DNA of 64,000 bases from Bacteroidales bacterium (lineage in GTDB: Bacteria > Bacteroidota > Bacteroidia > Bacteroidales > UBA932): assembly GCA_017546605.1 (NCBI GenBank), contig JAFYSH010000002.1:36552-100551 (forward strand), written 5' to 3'. The notes below the pieces were generated by a model, which saw only the letters and a list, made by a program, of their open reading frames with translations, had not been told where the DNA came from and did no database searches. The position numbers and the translations under genes were made by a program. Each line of letters begins with the position of its first letter. The stretch's first letter is position 1. Below, piece by piece: positions 34,989 to 43,652 of the stretch.

Positions 34989-36427
34989 GATCCTTGATTT
35001 TTACTTTATTGTTTTCGCTGGCAGTCTGTGGCTGCCAAGCTGACCGAACTACCTATTATGTGCAGTCCGTAACTTTTCCTGAGGGAGTTACGTTGGAAGA
35101 AAAGATTGACCTGGCAGCGCGTGTGGTCCCGACCCCGGAACAGTTGTCGTGGCAACAAATGGAATTGACCGCTTTCCTGCATTTTGGAATGAATACCTTT
35201 ACGGGAAATGAATGGGGGAATGGAAAGGATGCTCCGGAATGTTTTGCTCCCACCGACCTGGATTGTGAACAGTGGGTACGTGCTTTGCGCGATGGCGGAT
35301 TCAAGATGGCCATCCTCACAGCAAAACACCACGATGGATTTTGTTTGTGGCCGACGGCCACTACCGATTATTCGGTAAAACAATCCCCTTGGAAAAATGG
35401 TCAGGGTGATGTAGTGCGAGAGCTGCGTGATGCTTGTGAAAAATATGGATTGAAATTTGGCGTTTATCTTTCGCCTTGGGACAGAAATGCGCCTTGTTAC
35501 GGGGATTCTCCGGCATACAATCAGTTATTTGCTGCACAATTGACCGAATTGCTCACCCAATACGGAGAAATCCATGAAGTGTGGTTTGACGGTGCGAATG
35601 GTGAAGGGCCGAACGGCAGAAAACAAGTGTACGATTGGGATTTGTTCTTGTCCACCATTCAAAAGTTTCAGCCGAAAGCGGTTACGGCCATTATGGGGGA
35701 TGATGTACGATGGGTTGGCAATGAAAGCGGATGGGGTCGGAAGACGGAGTGGAGCGTGACGCCACTGGTGCCGGGATCGTTGCCGGAGAGTGATGCGAAA
35801 AATGCAGCACTGGGCATCTGTCAAACCTCCCAAGACCTGGGTTCCCGTGCGTTGCTGGAAAAAGCACAGACCGTGTATTGGTATCCTTCGGAAGTGGATG
35901 TGTCCATTCGTCCGGGCTGGTTCTATCATCCGGAGGAAGATGCGAAAGTTAGATCGTTGGAAAATTTGGTGGATATCTACTACCAATCGGTGGGACGAAA
36001 CTCAGTGTTGCTGTTGAACATCCCGCCGGATCGCCGAGGACAAATTGCAGAAGTGGATGTACAACGCATTCGCGAGTTCAATGACTACTTGACCCGGACT
36101 TTTGCGGAAAATCATTTGTTGAACTCCTCGAAACTGCCGAAAACCGTACAAGCCGGATCAGAATTGGTCTTTGATACCGATCAGAAACTGGTCAATACGT
36201 TCTTGATTCAGGAAGACATTATCCGAGGACAACGGATTGAGGAATTTTATATAGAGGCGTTGGTGGACGGTGCCTGGACCCGTATAGGAGAAGGATCGAC
36301 CGTAGGCTACAAACGTTTGATCCGTTTTCCTTCGCTTACGGCCGATCAAGTTCGGTTGACTATCGTTGCGTCCCGAGGTCCGGTTACGCTGGCTTCCGTA
36401 GGGCTTTATTTTGCTCCGGAAAAATAG
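34985..36427 (+). CDS. GH29 alpha-L-fucosidase lipoprotein
   Basis: A 480-residue family GH29 retaining alpha-L-fucosidase. The lipoprotein signal (VCGC, Cys17) places it in the envelope. TIM-barrel markers: FLHFGMNTFTGNEWG (~61-75), AILTAKHHDGFCLWP (~106-120) and the nucleophile Asp202 in VWFDGANG. A C-terminal beta-sandwich (~375-478) completes it. The Gly/Asn pattern after the nucleophile and the GNEWGNG loop resemble the GH29-B type acting on branched fucosides, though this is not certain. It ends an overlapping operon and is convergent with ferritin after 9 bases. Confidence 0.9.
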   Translation: MRSLIFTLLFSLAVCGCQADRTTYYVQSVTFPEGVTLEEKIDLAARVVPTPEQLSWQQMELTAFLHFGMNTFTGNEWGNGKDAPECFAPTDLDCEQWVRALRDGGFKMAILTAKHHDGFCLWPTATTDYSVKQSPWKNGQGDVVRELRDACEKYGLKFGVYLSPWDRNAPCYGDSPAYNQLFAAQLTELLTQYGEIHEVWFDGANGEGPNGRKQVYDWDLFLSTIQKFQPKAVTAIMGDDVRWVGNESGWGRKTEWSVTPLVPGSLPESDAKNAALGICQTSQDLGSRALLEKAQTVYWYPSEVDVSIRPGWFYHPEEDAKVRSLENLVDIYYQSVGRNSVLLLNIPPDRRGQIAEVDVQRIREFNDYLTRTFAENHLLNSSKLPKTVQAGSELVFDTDQKLVNTFLIQEDIIRGQRIEEFYIEALVDGAWTRIGEGSTVGYKRLIRFPSLTADQVRLTIVASRGPVTLASVGLYFAPEK

Positions 36428-36436
36428 TCAATTGTA

Positions 36437-36961
36437 TTATTCTGCAGCATTGGCAAGGGGGGATGCCTGTACGTAAGTACGGGTAGCCAACTCCTTGTCC
36501 AATTGGTACATTCCATATTTGTTTCCTTCCACGGATTCTGTAGCAAAGATCATATCGCGAGCACTTTCTTCTTCTTCTACTTGTTCGTTGATAAACCATA
36601 CCAACATGTTAGAAGATGCAAAGTCGCGGTCTTCTGCTGCAATGGCTGCCAGGTTGTTGATCATACTGGTAACCTTGCGTTCGTGTTTCAAAGTTTCTTG
36701 GAACATTTCCATAACGGATTCCCATGAAGTGCGAACTTCTGCGATGGGAAGCAAGTTAACCTTGCAGTCGCGTGAGTTCAAGTAGTTCATGAAGATTCTT
36801 GCGTGGTCCAATTCTTCTTGCCATTGTACATAGAACCAATTGGCAACACCTTTCAAACCCTTGGTTTCTGCGTCCAAAGACATGGACAGGTAAAGATAAG
36901 CAGACCAAATCTCAGCATTGATTTGCTCGTTGATAGCTGTTTGTAATTTCTCGCTTAACAT
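36437..36961 (-). CDS. ftnA: Ferritin
   Basis: A 174-residue bacterial non-haem ferritin storing iron and limiting Fenton chemistry. Ferroxidase residues are in place: Glu17, Glu50 and His53 (EELDHA), Glu94 region and Glu127 region (NEQVEEEE). Length is typical for FtnA. It is divergent from oxyR, with 92 bases between starts; its -7 box is at 36997-37004 but the -33 element is weak, as expected for an activator-dependent promoter. In Bacteroides fragilis ftnA is known to respond to oxygen and OxyR, which fits this arrangement. Confidence 0.93.
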   Translation of the reverse strand: MLSEKLQTAINEQINAEIWSAYLYLSMSLDAETKGLKGVANWFYVQWQEELDHARIFMNYLNSRDCKVNLLPIAEVRTSWESVMEMFQETLKHERKVTSMINNLAAIAAEDRDFASSNMLVWFINEQVEEEESARDMIFATESVEGNKYGMYQLDKELATRTYVQASPLANAAE

Positions 36962-36996
36962 ACTTTTATTTTTTATTGAGTTGAGTTCTTGTTTAG

Positions 36997-37004
36997 CAAA
37001 AATA
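36997..37004 (-). promoter_or_regulatory. -7 box of the ferritin gene
   Basis: On the minus strand TATTTTTG, a perfect -7 element 35 bases before the ATG. The expected -33 position reads TTGG in place of TTTG, suggesting dependence on an activator such as the adjacent OxyR. Confidence 0.5.
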
Positions 37005-37037
37005 CAACCAAATTTTTTATGAAACCAAGGCTTTTTG

Positions 37038-37045
37038 TAAATTTG
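37038..37045 (+). promoter_or_regulatory. -7 box of oxyR
   Basis: TAAATTTG matches the consensus and ends 8 bases before the ATG at 37054, so the leader would be only a few bases. No clear -33 element; the promoter region is shared with the divergent ferritin promoter. Confidence 0.45.
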
Positions 37046-37053
37046 TCATAATT

Positions 37054-37980
37054 ATGACGCTTCAACAATTGGAATATATTGTGGCGCTAGACCAATACCG
37101 CCACTTCGTTCGTGCAGCTGAATCCTGCGGCATTACGCAGTCCACGTTATCATCGATGATTCAAAAACTTGAGCAGGAACTGGATATCACGATCTTTGAC
37201 CGGAGTCAGCATCCGGTGTGTCCAACGCCCCTGGGTGAGGAGATCTTGCGACAAGCCCGCATCATCCTCTTCAACGCCTCCCAGATGGAAGAATTGGTGG
37301 CGACGCACAAAGGACAGTCTGTGGGACAAATCCGTTTGGGGATTACGACCACCATCGCTCCTTACATTCTGCCCCAATTGTTCAAGTACATGAGAGAACA
37401 TCATCCTCAGGTGCGTTTGTTGGTCGAAGAAGCACGGAGTTCGGTGATTGTGGAAAAGGTTGAAAAGGCAGCCATTGATGTGGCCATCTTGCCTACGCCG
37501 GTGGACCGTCCTGACTTGCTGGAAATCCCCGTCTATCGGGAGCATTTTGTGGCCTATGTATCACCGCAGGAATCCTTTTATACGCAACACCAGCTGGAAA
37601 CTCTTTCGATGAGTTCCGATCGGGTTTGGGCCTTGCGAGAAGCGTACTGTCCCAATTCGGGCGCATTTCCGTTCTGCCAATGCAATCTTTGTGGTAGCAT
37701 TGTTTACGAGGCCGGCAGTGTTGAAACGCTGGTACGTACAGTGGATGCCAATGGGGGTTACACGATTATCCCGGAGTTGCACATCCCACTGTTGTCTGAA
37801 ACACAACGGGCTCATGTTCGGACCTTGAATAACCCGAATCCACAACGCGAAATTGCCTTGGTAATCCGTCAGGATTTTGTAAGGGAACGTTTGCTGAATA
37901 TCTTGGCAGATGCCATCAAAGCGATTGTTCCCAAGCAGATGCTCGATGAGCGGATCCAAAAATTTGCCATCAAATTATAA
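37054..37980 (+). CDS. oxyR: OxyR-type peroxide-responsive LysR regulator
   Basis: A 308-residue LysR protein whose N-terminus (TLQQLEYIVALDQYRHFVRAAESC broken at the helix turn; GITQSTLSSMIQKLE recognition helix) matches OxyR. The regulatory domain has Cys residues in REAYC and PFCQCNLCG (~205-224), in the place of the peroxide-sensing Cys199/Cys208 pair of E. coli OxyR, with two additional Cys in this cluster. OxyR activates peroxide-defence genes on oxidation. Divergent from ferritin, its likely target; BCP, MsrA and thioredoxins elsewhere in the window may belong to the same regulon. Confidence 0.9.
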   Translation: MTLQQLEYIVALDQYRHFVRAAESCGITQSTLSSMIQKLEQELDITIFDRSQHPVCPTPLGEEILRQARIILFNASQMEELVATHKGQSVGQIRLGITTTIAPYILPQLFKYMREHHPQVRLLVEEARSSVIVEKVEKAAIDVAILPTPVDRPDLLEIPVYREHFVAYVSPQESFYTQHQLETLSMSSDRVWALREAYCPNSGAFPFCQCNLCGSIVYEAGSVETLVRTVDANGGYTIIPELHIPLLSETQRAHVRTLNNPNPQREIALVIRQDFVRERLLNILADAIKAIVPKQMLDERIQKFAIKL

Positions 37981-38008
37981 AGGGATTCTCACGGATCCCC
38001 AAAAAGAG

Positions 38009-38045
38009 GAGGGAGACTCTCATCGGTTGATGTAGAGTCTCCCTC
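38009..38045. terminator. Perfect 12-bp inverted repeat between oxyR and trxA
   Basis: GAGGGAGACTCT (38009-38020) pairs exactly with AGAGTCTCCCTC (38034-38045) across a 13-base loop in the gap between two convergent genes. A long T-run does not follow on either strand, so it is a probable bidirectional transcription barrier and not a textbook terminator. Confidence 0.6.
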
Positions 38046-38079
38046 GCAGATTTAATCTATTCACTAACTAATTCACATT

Positions 38080-38442
38080 TTATTTACCAAGCAATAGCTG
38101 ATCAATTTGTTGCTTCAACTGGGCCTTGGGGTAATCTCCTGCACTGATTTGTGGTTTGCCTTGCATCGGTGCAAAAACCAAGGTGGGAATGGAGCGGACT
38201 CCGAATGCAGCAGCCAGTTCCTGCTCTTCATCCACGTTGACCTTGTAGATATCCACTTGTCCTTCGTATTCTTTGGCAAGTTCCTCCAGAACCGGAGACA
38301 GCATCTTGCAAGGTCCGCACCAAGAGGCGTAGAAATCAATCAAGGCCGGTTTGTCGCCCAGAAATTTCCATTCTTGGGGATTGGATTCGTAGTTTGCAAC
38401 TTTTTGTAAAAAACTGTTTTTATTCAAATTTATTGTAGCCAT
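38080..38442 (-). CDS. trxA: Thioredoxin
   Basis: A 120-residue cytoplasmic thioredoxin with active site WCGPC (Cys42/Cys45) and cis-Pro segment SIPTL (~81-85). The start is taken at 38442 (MATINLNKNSF) because the preceding in-frame codons lie over the promoter. It has an insertion after the first helix (NYESNPQEWKFLG) shared with the exported thioredoxin at 19391. It would reduce BCP, MsrA and other targets in the cytoplasm. A consensus promoter lies upstream. Confidence 0.93.
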   Translation of the reverse strand: MATINLNKNSFLQKVANYESNPQEWKFLGDKPALIDFYASWCGPCKMLSPVLEELAKEYEGQVDIYKVNVDEEQELAAAFGVRSIPTLVFAPMQGKPQISAGDYPKAQLKQQIDQLLLGK

Positions 38443-38478
38443 AACTTTATCTGTTTTAATTGTTCTTTGTTTCTGATG

Positions 38479-38510
38479 CAAAGATATGGCCAATTTGTAA
38501 ATCGATCAAA
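38479..38510 (-). promoter_or_regulatory. trxA promoter
   Basis: On the minus strand TTTG (38507-38510), a 20-base spacer and TATCTTTG (38479-38486) form a perfect Bacteroidetes promoter with about 30 bases of leader before the ATG. Confidence 0.72.
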
Positions 38511-38568
38511 CAGATAAAATCAATGCTTTTATTGATAATGTGAATAGTTTTGATTTGTCACAAATTTG

Positions 38569-39909
38569 TTATACACCGGCGCTGTTGTCGTAAACGCCAC
38601 GAATTGATCCACTTACAGTTCCTTGAATGGTGTGTCCCATGTCGTCTACGCATTCAAAGGTCAAGGTGTAGGTGTTTCCACTCTTGGTGATAGAAAGGCT
38701 ACCATCCATCAGGGGAGCTTGGTGCAAATTGTCGATGATACCGCTTTCACAACGGGAGTACCATGATCCTTGCAAAGAGAAGCCGTCAATTTTGCTACCC
38801 GGCATGAACGTGTTGATGAAGTTGTCAGACGGGTATTCGTATTGGGTGAAGTTACCCAAGAATTTGTCGCTTTGCAGACCCGATTGGGATTTGGTTACGA
38901 GCACTTCAAATTGGAGGTAGGATCCTGAATAATCACTGGGATCTTCGATGATGTTCACCAACCAGCAATCGTATCCTACTCCGTAACGGTCACCGCGGTA
39001 GTAGCAGTCCAAAGAACCACTGTTGAAGTTGATGGTGTAATCGCGATCGAGGGTACTGTACAGTGCATCGGGATCAATATCGGGGTAACCCGGTTTCATT
39101 TCACCTGTGTAAGTCACTTTGTGGAGTTCTCCATTTTGGAGGTAGAGGAGGGCTTCAATGCTGTCTTCGGTTACGATTACAGTACCATCGATAATGTCGT
39201 ATTGGAAAAGATCATAGTCGGTAACCACCAGGTTGCTGCTGTATTCCGGAGCAAAAGTACCCGGTTTGCCTGAGTTTCTGGAATCATAGTTGTAGGTACC
39301 TACCGGAAGACGGTCATCGTAGAAACCAGTTTGTTCTGCATAGAGGTCCAAACGATATTGCGTACTGTTGTAGTAGTAGCTGCTTGCGTTCGGAGCACCG
39401 GTGTCGGAGAGGATGACAAAGTGGTTGAAACCGGAGGTGCCCATACGACCGTAATAGGTACTGTTGTAGTGGGTGGCGTGGAATTCAACGTCAATTTCTT
39501 CTTCCGGTTCTGTGTATCCTTCTTGTTGAATGTTGATGGAGAAGCTGCATTCGCTACCGTAGGTTACGGTTACCACTGCGCTGCGGCTATCTTGAAAACT
39601 GTTTGCTCTTACTTTGAAAGAGATGCTGCTTGCAGATGCATAGGTGAAGTCTTCTACCCAGTTGGTGTTGCATTTAACTGCAATGTCAACACCTTGTACC
39701 GGATTGGTCAATTCGTACTCAATCAAGCCGGTACCTCCTTCAGCTGTGAAGGTGTATTCGCTTTCAGAGAGGAGTGTAAGGGTGCTTTTAGCGGGTTCTT
39801 CTTTTTCGTTTTCTGTATTGTTGTTGTCTTGGCTACAAGCCACCAACGACAATGCGAACAAGGCTACCCACAAATAATTCAAGGAGAATTTGATTTGTTT
39901 TGTTTTCAT
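38569..39909 (-). CDS. BACON-domain surface lipoprotein
   Basis: A 446-residue lipoprotein (lipobox LVACS, Cys25) with an acidic linker, a BACON domain (~45-130; FTAEGGTG and CNTNWVEDF are the typical strands) and two units of a ~130-residue beta fold (~135-290 and ~300-440). The second fold carries LPVGTYN and a GTVIVTEDS strand and resembles the C-terminal repeat of the lipoprotein at 19911-22034. BACON domains are usually linked to glycan-binding or mucin-associated surface proteins. Function unknown. A -7 box lies at 39962-39969. Confidence 0.82.
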   Translation of the reverse strand: MKTKQIKFSLNYLWVALFALSLVACSQDNNNTENEKEEPAKSTLTLLSESEYTFTAEGGTGLIEYELTNPVQGVDIAVKCNTNWVEDFTYASASSISFKVRANSFQDSRSAVVTVTYGSECSFSINIQQEGYTEPEEEIDVEFHATHYNSTYYGRMGTSGFNHFVILSDTGAPNASSYYYNSTQYRLDLYAEQTGFYDDRLPVGTYNYDSRNSGKPGTFAPEYSSNLVVTDYDLFQYDIIDGTVIVTEDSIEALLYLQNGELHKVTYTGEMKPGYPDIDPDALYSTLDRDYTINFNSGSLDCYYRGDRYGVGYDCWLVNIIEDPSDYSGSYLQFEVLVTKSQSGLQSDKFLGNFTQYEYPSDNFINTFMPGSKIDGFSLQGSWYSRCESGIIDNLHQAPLMDGSLSITKSGNTYTLTFECVDDMGHTIQGTVSGSIRGVYDNSAGV

Positions 39910-39961
39910 TTTAAAGGATTATTGTAGTTTAATGTTTCTATAATTTTGTCCAGTTATCTTG

Positions 39962-39969
39962 CAAACATA
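39962..39969 (-). promoter_or_regulatory. -7 box of the BACON lipoprotein gene
   Basis: TATGTTTG on the minus strand matches the consensus, about 52 bases before the ATG. A TTTG lies 12 bases upstream of it; nothing fits at the standard 19-21. Confidence 0.45.
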
Positions 39970-39990
39970 ATAAGAATTTGTCAAACTATA

Positions 39991-42900
39991 CTAAAATGTT
40001 TGGTTCAAATGAAGATCCTTGGAGGAGGCGCCGATCCAAATTTTAACGGTACACGGGCTGATGGCTTGCTCAAAGGTAACTGTCTTGCTTTCTCCTGGTT
40101 GCAAGTGGATGCGTTGGAACGCTTTCAGCTCCAAGGGCGGTTGACTGACACCTGCGTCTTGCTCACGCACATAGAGTTGTACAATTTCGTGTCCCGCACG
40201 GTCACCGGTATTGGTAATGGTACAGGATATGCTGTTGGGGCCATTGATGACCAGGTCGCTGTATTCAAATTGGGTATAACTCAATCCGAATCCGAACGGG
40301 TAGAGCGCATCGGCCGATCCGTCAATGTATTGGCCACGGTTGGTGCGTGAATAATGCACCGGGAGTTGTCCCACGTGGCGGGGAATGCTGATGGGGAGGC
40401 GGCCACTGGGGTTGTAGTCCCCAAATAGAACGTCTGCAAGACCGTTTCCGCCCTCGGCGCCAGGGTACCAGGCTGTGAGTAGGGCATTGGCTTTCTCTGC
40501 AGCCAGGTTCATATTGAGCGGTCGGCCTTGTATGTATACTACAACCAAGGGCTTGCCTGTTTCCAACAAGGCGGTCAAAAGGGCCTCCTGGTCGCCGAGC
40601 AGGTCCAGGGTGCAGCGGTCATAACCTTCTCCACAATCCATATCGGCCAATAATTGGTTGCTTGTTGGGCTTTGTAGGGTTGCTGCTCCGGTTTCAATGT
40701 ATTCGGTCTTGAAGTCACGGGCACTTGAGCCACCAACGACCAGAACGGTGACTTCCGCAGCTTGTGCAGCGGCAACGGCCTCAGGAATGTTACTGGTACG
40801 AACTTCCCGGATGGCACAACCTTTTACATAGCTTACACGGGTATTTTTCGATACGGCATTTTGGATGCCCTCCAACGGGGTAGTGACCCAACTGTCGTCT
40901 TGTGGAGCTGTGTAGTCCCCGAGTTGGTTGTAGGGGGTATCGGCATTCGGACCGATGACTGCGATGCTTTGGATGGATTTGCTCAACGGCAGGATGCCGT
41001 CGTTCTTGAGTAGGACTGTGCTTTGAGCGGCAGCAGCACGGGATAGGTTGATGTGGTTTTGGCTGCGTACTTGTTGTTCTGCCAGTTGCGGGTCAACATA
41101 GGGATTTTCAAACAAGCCCATTTGGAATTTCATACGCAGTACGCGGGCTACTGAGCGGTCAATGATTGCCGGGTCGATACCGCCTTGCTCCACCAATTGT
41201 AGCAGACGTTTTCCGTAGACATTGCCGCCCAGATCCAGGTCAACCCCGGCTTCCAGGGCCATTTTTCCGGCTTCTTGTAAAGAATTGGCGACACGGTGAG
41301 TTCCGCGAAGTCCGTCGATACTGAACAGGTCGGAGAGGACGAGTCCTTCAAACCCCCATTCCTTGCGTAAGACGTCGGTTAGCAGGTAGTGGTTGGCGGT
41401 GCAGGGCACTCCATCAATGCTGTTGTAGGCGGTCATGATGGAGGCGGCTCCATTTTCTACGGCCATTTTAACCGGAGCAAGGTAGTCTGAAAAGAGGCGG
41501 TTGCTCCCCAAAGTGGCTTCAGCTCCGTTGTGACCACCTTCCGGTAGCCCATAGGCCGCGAAATGTTTGATCGTCGAATAAAGGTGTCTGCCGTCCGAGG
41601 GATCGTTTCCTTGCATACCTTTCATATAGGCAGTTCCCAGTAAGGCAGAAAGTGTCGGATCTTCTCCAAAGCTTTCTTCCATCCGGGACCAACGGGGATC
41701 ACGTGACAGGTCCAATACGGGTCCGAAACCGATGTTGGAGCCTTGCAAACGGGCTTCCAAGGCGACAGCTTCCCCTACAGATTGCAACAATGCTTCGTTC
41801 CAAGTGCTGGCCATTCCTAAACCGGTGGGAAAGACGGTTGTCCCGATCGCCATGTGGCCATGGGGTGTCTCTTCTGCAAAAAACAAGGGAATGCCCAAGC
41901 GGGTATTTTCGATGGCATAGCGTTGCAATTGGTTGAGTGTCATGGCGGCCAATTTGGGATTCAATCCGTTGGTCAATGTCTTCCGGGTCCAGGGGTCTGC
42001 CCGTAGGACCGCCCAAAATGAGCCGATGGGAATCGGGGAATCCATGAGCTGGCGGAATGCGTCGCTGACTTCCACTTGTGAGTCAGATACTTTGTTGTAC
42101 ATTTCCCAGCCCATCAGACAGGAAAGTTGTCCGATTTTTTCTTCCAGGGTCATGCGCGTCAGCAGGTCCTGTACCCGGTCTTCGATGTTTGCGGACGGAT
42201 CTTTGTACAGTGGCTGAGGCTCTTGGCAGGTAAACTCAAAAGCCAAAGGCTCTTGTTTTAGGTCGGACGGCAGTTGGAGGGTAACAATGCCATCTTTGAT
42301 CTTGTATCGGACGGTTTTGTTGGTGTTCAATAGACGGACTTTGCCAGTGGGAAGGTTGTGACGCCATTGGAGGGTCTTGGGTAGGGTTTCTCCATCGGGC
42401 AAGGTGTAGATGGCATACAGGGTTGTTCCATTTTTGTCCGCGGTAAACCAAATTTTGTCATCTTGGTAGTAGCGCGCATTTCGGGTGTTGTAGATCGCTG
42501 CTCCATTGCGTTTGAGCCAGTCGCCGACCGTTTGCAGACGTTCCACAATGGCCGGTTCAATGCGGCCGTCGGCATCCGGGCCGATGCCCAGCAGAAAACA
42601 GCCTCCTTTGGCGGTGATTTCTGAGAGGAGATTGATGACGGTGTTGGCCGATTTATAGGGAGCATTCGGAACCCAACCCCAATCGTTGCTCAGTGGGATA
42701 CAACTTTCCCAGGGATAGTCCAGCTGCTGCTGGGGTATGCCTCTTTCGGGGGTTTGGTAATTTTCGTTTTTGCCTTTGATTGTGCGGTCCACGGCGATCA
42801 GGCCAGGGTGGTTTTGCCGAGCTTTTTCCAGAACCCGGTCCAGGTGAACATCTTCTCCGCGGACCCAGCCTCCATCGAGCCAGAGAATATCAAAATGACC

Positions 42901-43602
42901 GTAGTCACGCATCAGCTCATTGAGTTGATTTTCGGTGAAGTCCTGGTAGTTTTTCCACCAGTCGGGATGCCGTTCGATTTTGTAATTGTGCCGGCGGTTC
43001 GGAGTGGCATAGTGCGGGTGCCAATACCATTGCGAATGCCAGTCCGGTTTTGAAAAGTAGCAACCAATCATGAAATCTTCTTGTCGGAAGGCTTCCCAAA
43101 CGTGGTAGGCCACATTACTTCGCTCATGCGAGGAAAAAGGGCCTTTGGCAATGGAAAAATCGGTGTATTGGGAATCGAACATACAAAAACCATCGTGGTG
43201 TTTGCTGGTAAAGATCATGTATTTCATACCGGCTTGCGCCATGATGCGGGCCCATTCTTCGGGGTCGAAATCTTGAGGATTGAAGGAATTGGCCAATCCG
43301 TAGTACCAGGCTTTGTACTGCGCATAAGGCAATTGCTCGTTGCGGGAGATCCAATCCACATCTTCCGAGCAGATGGACCACGATTCTACGATGCCAGGAA
43401 TGGAGTAGAGTCCCCAGTGAAAAAGCACACCGAATTTCCGGTCTTTCCATTGTTCCAATTTTTCCAGTACAGCCGCATCTTCCGGATACTCATATCCGTT
43501 CGAAGCTTCGTGTACAAAAGTGCCTACGCCTTGTGCAAATCCAGGGCTGGTGATAAGTAAGGTGGTCATCAAAATCCACCTGAAGAGCCAAGTTGACTTC
43601 AT
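39991..43602 (-). CDS. GH29-GH3 two-domain glycosidase
   Basis: A 1203-residue secreted protein joining two complete glycosidases. The start is at 43602 (MKSTWLFRWILMTTLL signal peptide, cut after GFAQG). Residues ~35-455 are GH29: GVLFHWGLYSIPG, FTSKHHDGFCMFD and the nucleophile Asp243 in LWLDGGW, plus a C-terminal beta domain. At ~465 (EPQPLYKDPSANIEDR) a full GH3 beta-glycosidase begins as if at a mature N-terminus: TRMTLEEKIGQL, RWSRMEESFGEDP, KHFAAYG, nucleophile Asp758 in LVLSDLFS, the second alpha/beta domain and a C-terminal FN3-like domain (~1105-1200). The frame is uninterrupted. Sequential cleavage of an alpha-fucosyl and a beta-glycosyl bond in one glycan is inferred. Confidence 0.9.
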   Translation of the reverse strand: MKSTWLFRWILMTTLLITSPGFAQGVGTFVHEASNGYEYPEDAAVLEKLEQWKDRKFGVLFHWGLYSIPGIVESWSICSEDVDWISRNEQLPYAQYKAWYYGLANSFNPQDFDPEEWARIMAQAGMKYMIFTSKHHDGFCMFDSQYTDFSIAKGPFSSHERSNVAYHVWEAFRQEDFMIGCYFSKPDWHSQWYWHPHYATPNRRHNYKIERHPDWWKNYQDFTENQLNELMRDYGHFDILWLDGGWVRGEDVHLDRVLEKARQNHPGLIAVDRTIKGKNENYQTPERGIPQQQLDYPWESCIPLSNDWGWVPNAPYKSANTVINLLSEITAKGGCFLLGIGPDADGRIEPAIVERLQTVGDWLKRNGAAIYNTRNARYYQDDKIWFTADKNGTTLYAIYTLPDGETLPKTLQWRHNLPTGKVRLLNTNKTVRYKIKDGIVTLQLPSDLKQEPLAFEFTCQEPQPLYKDPSANIEDRVQDLLTRMTLEEKIGQLSCLMGWEMYNKVSDSQVEVSDAFRQLMDSPIPIGSFWAVLRADPWTRKTLTNGLNPKLAAMTLNQLQRYAIENTRLGIPLFFAEETPHGHMAIGTTVFPTGLGMASTWNEALLQSVGEAVALEARLQGSNIGFGPVLDLSRDPRWSRMEESFGEDPTLSALLGTAYMKGMQGNDPSDGRHLYSTIKHFAAYGLPEGGHNGAEATLGSNRLFSDYLAPVKMAVENGAASIMTAYNSIDGVPCTANHYLLTDVLRKEWGFEGLVLSDLFSIDGLRGTHRVANSLQEAGKMALEAGVDLDLGGNVYGKRLLQLVEQGGIDPAIIDRSVARVLRMKFQMGLFENPYVDPQLAEQQVRSQNHINLSRAAAAQSTVLLKNDGILPLSKSIQSIAVIGPNADTPYNQLGDYTAPQDDSWVTTPLEGIQNAVSKNTRVSYVKGCAIREVRTSNIPEAVAAAQAAEVTVLVVGGSSARDFKTEYIETGAATLQSPTSNQLLADMDCGEGYDRCTLDLLGDQEALLTALLETGKPLVVVYIQGRPLNMNLAAEKANALLTAWYPGAEGGNGLADVLFGDYNPSGRLPISIPRHVGQLPVHYSRTNRGQYIDGSADALYPFGFGLSYTQFEYSDLVINGPNSISCTITNTGDRAGHEIVQLYVREQDAGVSQPPLELKAFQRIHLQPGESKTVTFEQAISPCTVKIWIGASSKDLHLNQTF

Positions 43603-43626
43603 TTCTGATTGATGCGAATATTTGTG

Positions 43627-43634
43627 CAAAATTA
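43627..43634 (-). promoter_or_regulatory. -7 box of the GH29-GH3 gene
   Basis: TAATTTTG on the minus strand matches the -7 consensus, 24 bases before the ATG at 43602. It lies only 2 bases from the umuD -7 box on the other strand, so the two promoters overlap. Confidence 0.42.
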
Positions 43635-43636
43635 GG

Positions 43637-43644
43637 TATTTTTG
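43637..43644 (+). promoter_or_regulatory. -7 box of umuDC
   Basis: TATTTTTG matches the consensus and ends 8 bases before the umuD ATG at 43653. The overlap with the opposing GH29-GH3 promoter implies competition between them. No recognisable LexA operator was found, since its sequence in this group is not known to me. Confidence 0.42.
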
Positions 43645-43652
43645 TGTTGCCA

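Noticed and set aside
37993..38000. Short GGATCC-containing repeats between oxyR and trxA
   Set aside because: Isolated short matches; only the 12-bp inverted repeat at 38009-38045 is meaningful.
42190..42250. Possibility that the GH29 and GH3 halves are separate genes joined by error
   Set aside because: The frame is open through the junction with no start codon context or promoter box, and the linker reads smoothly into the mature GH3 start.
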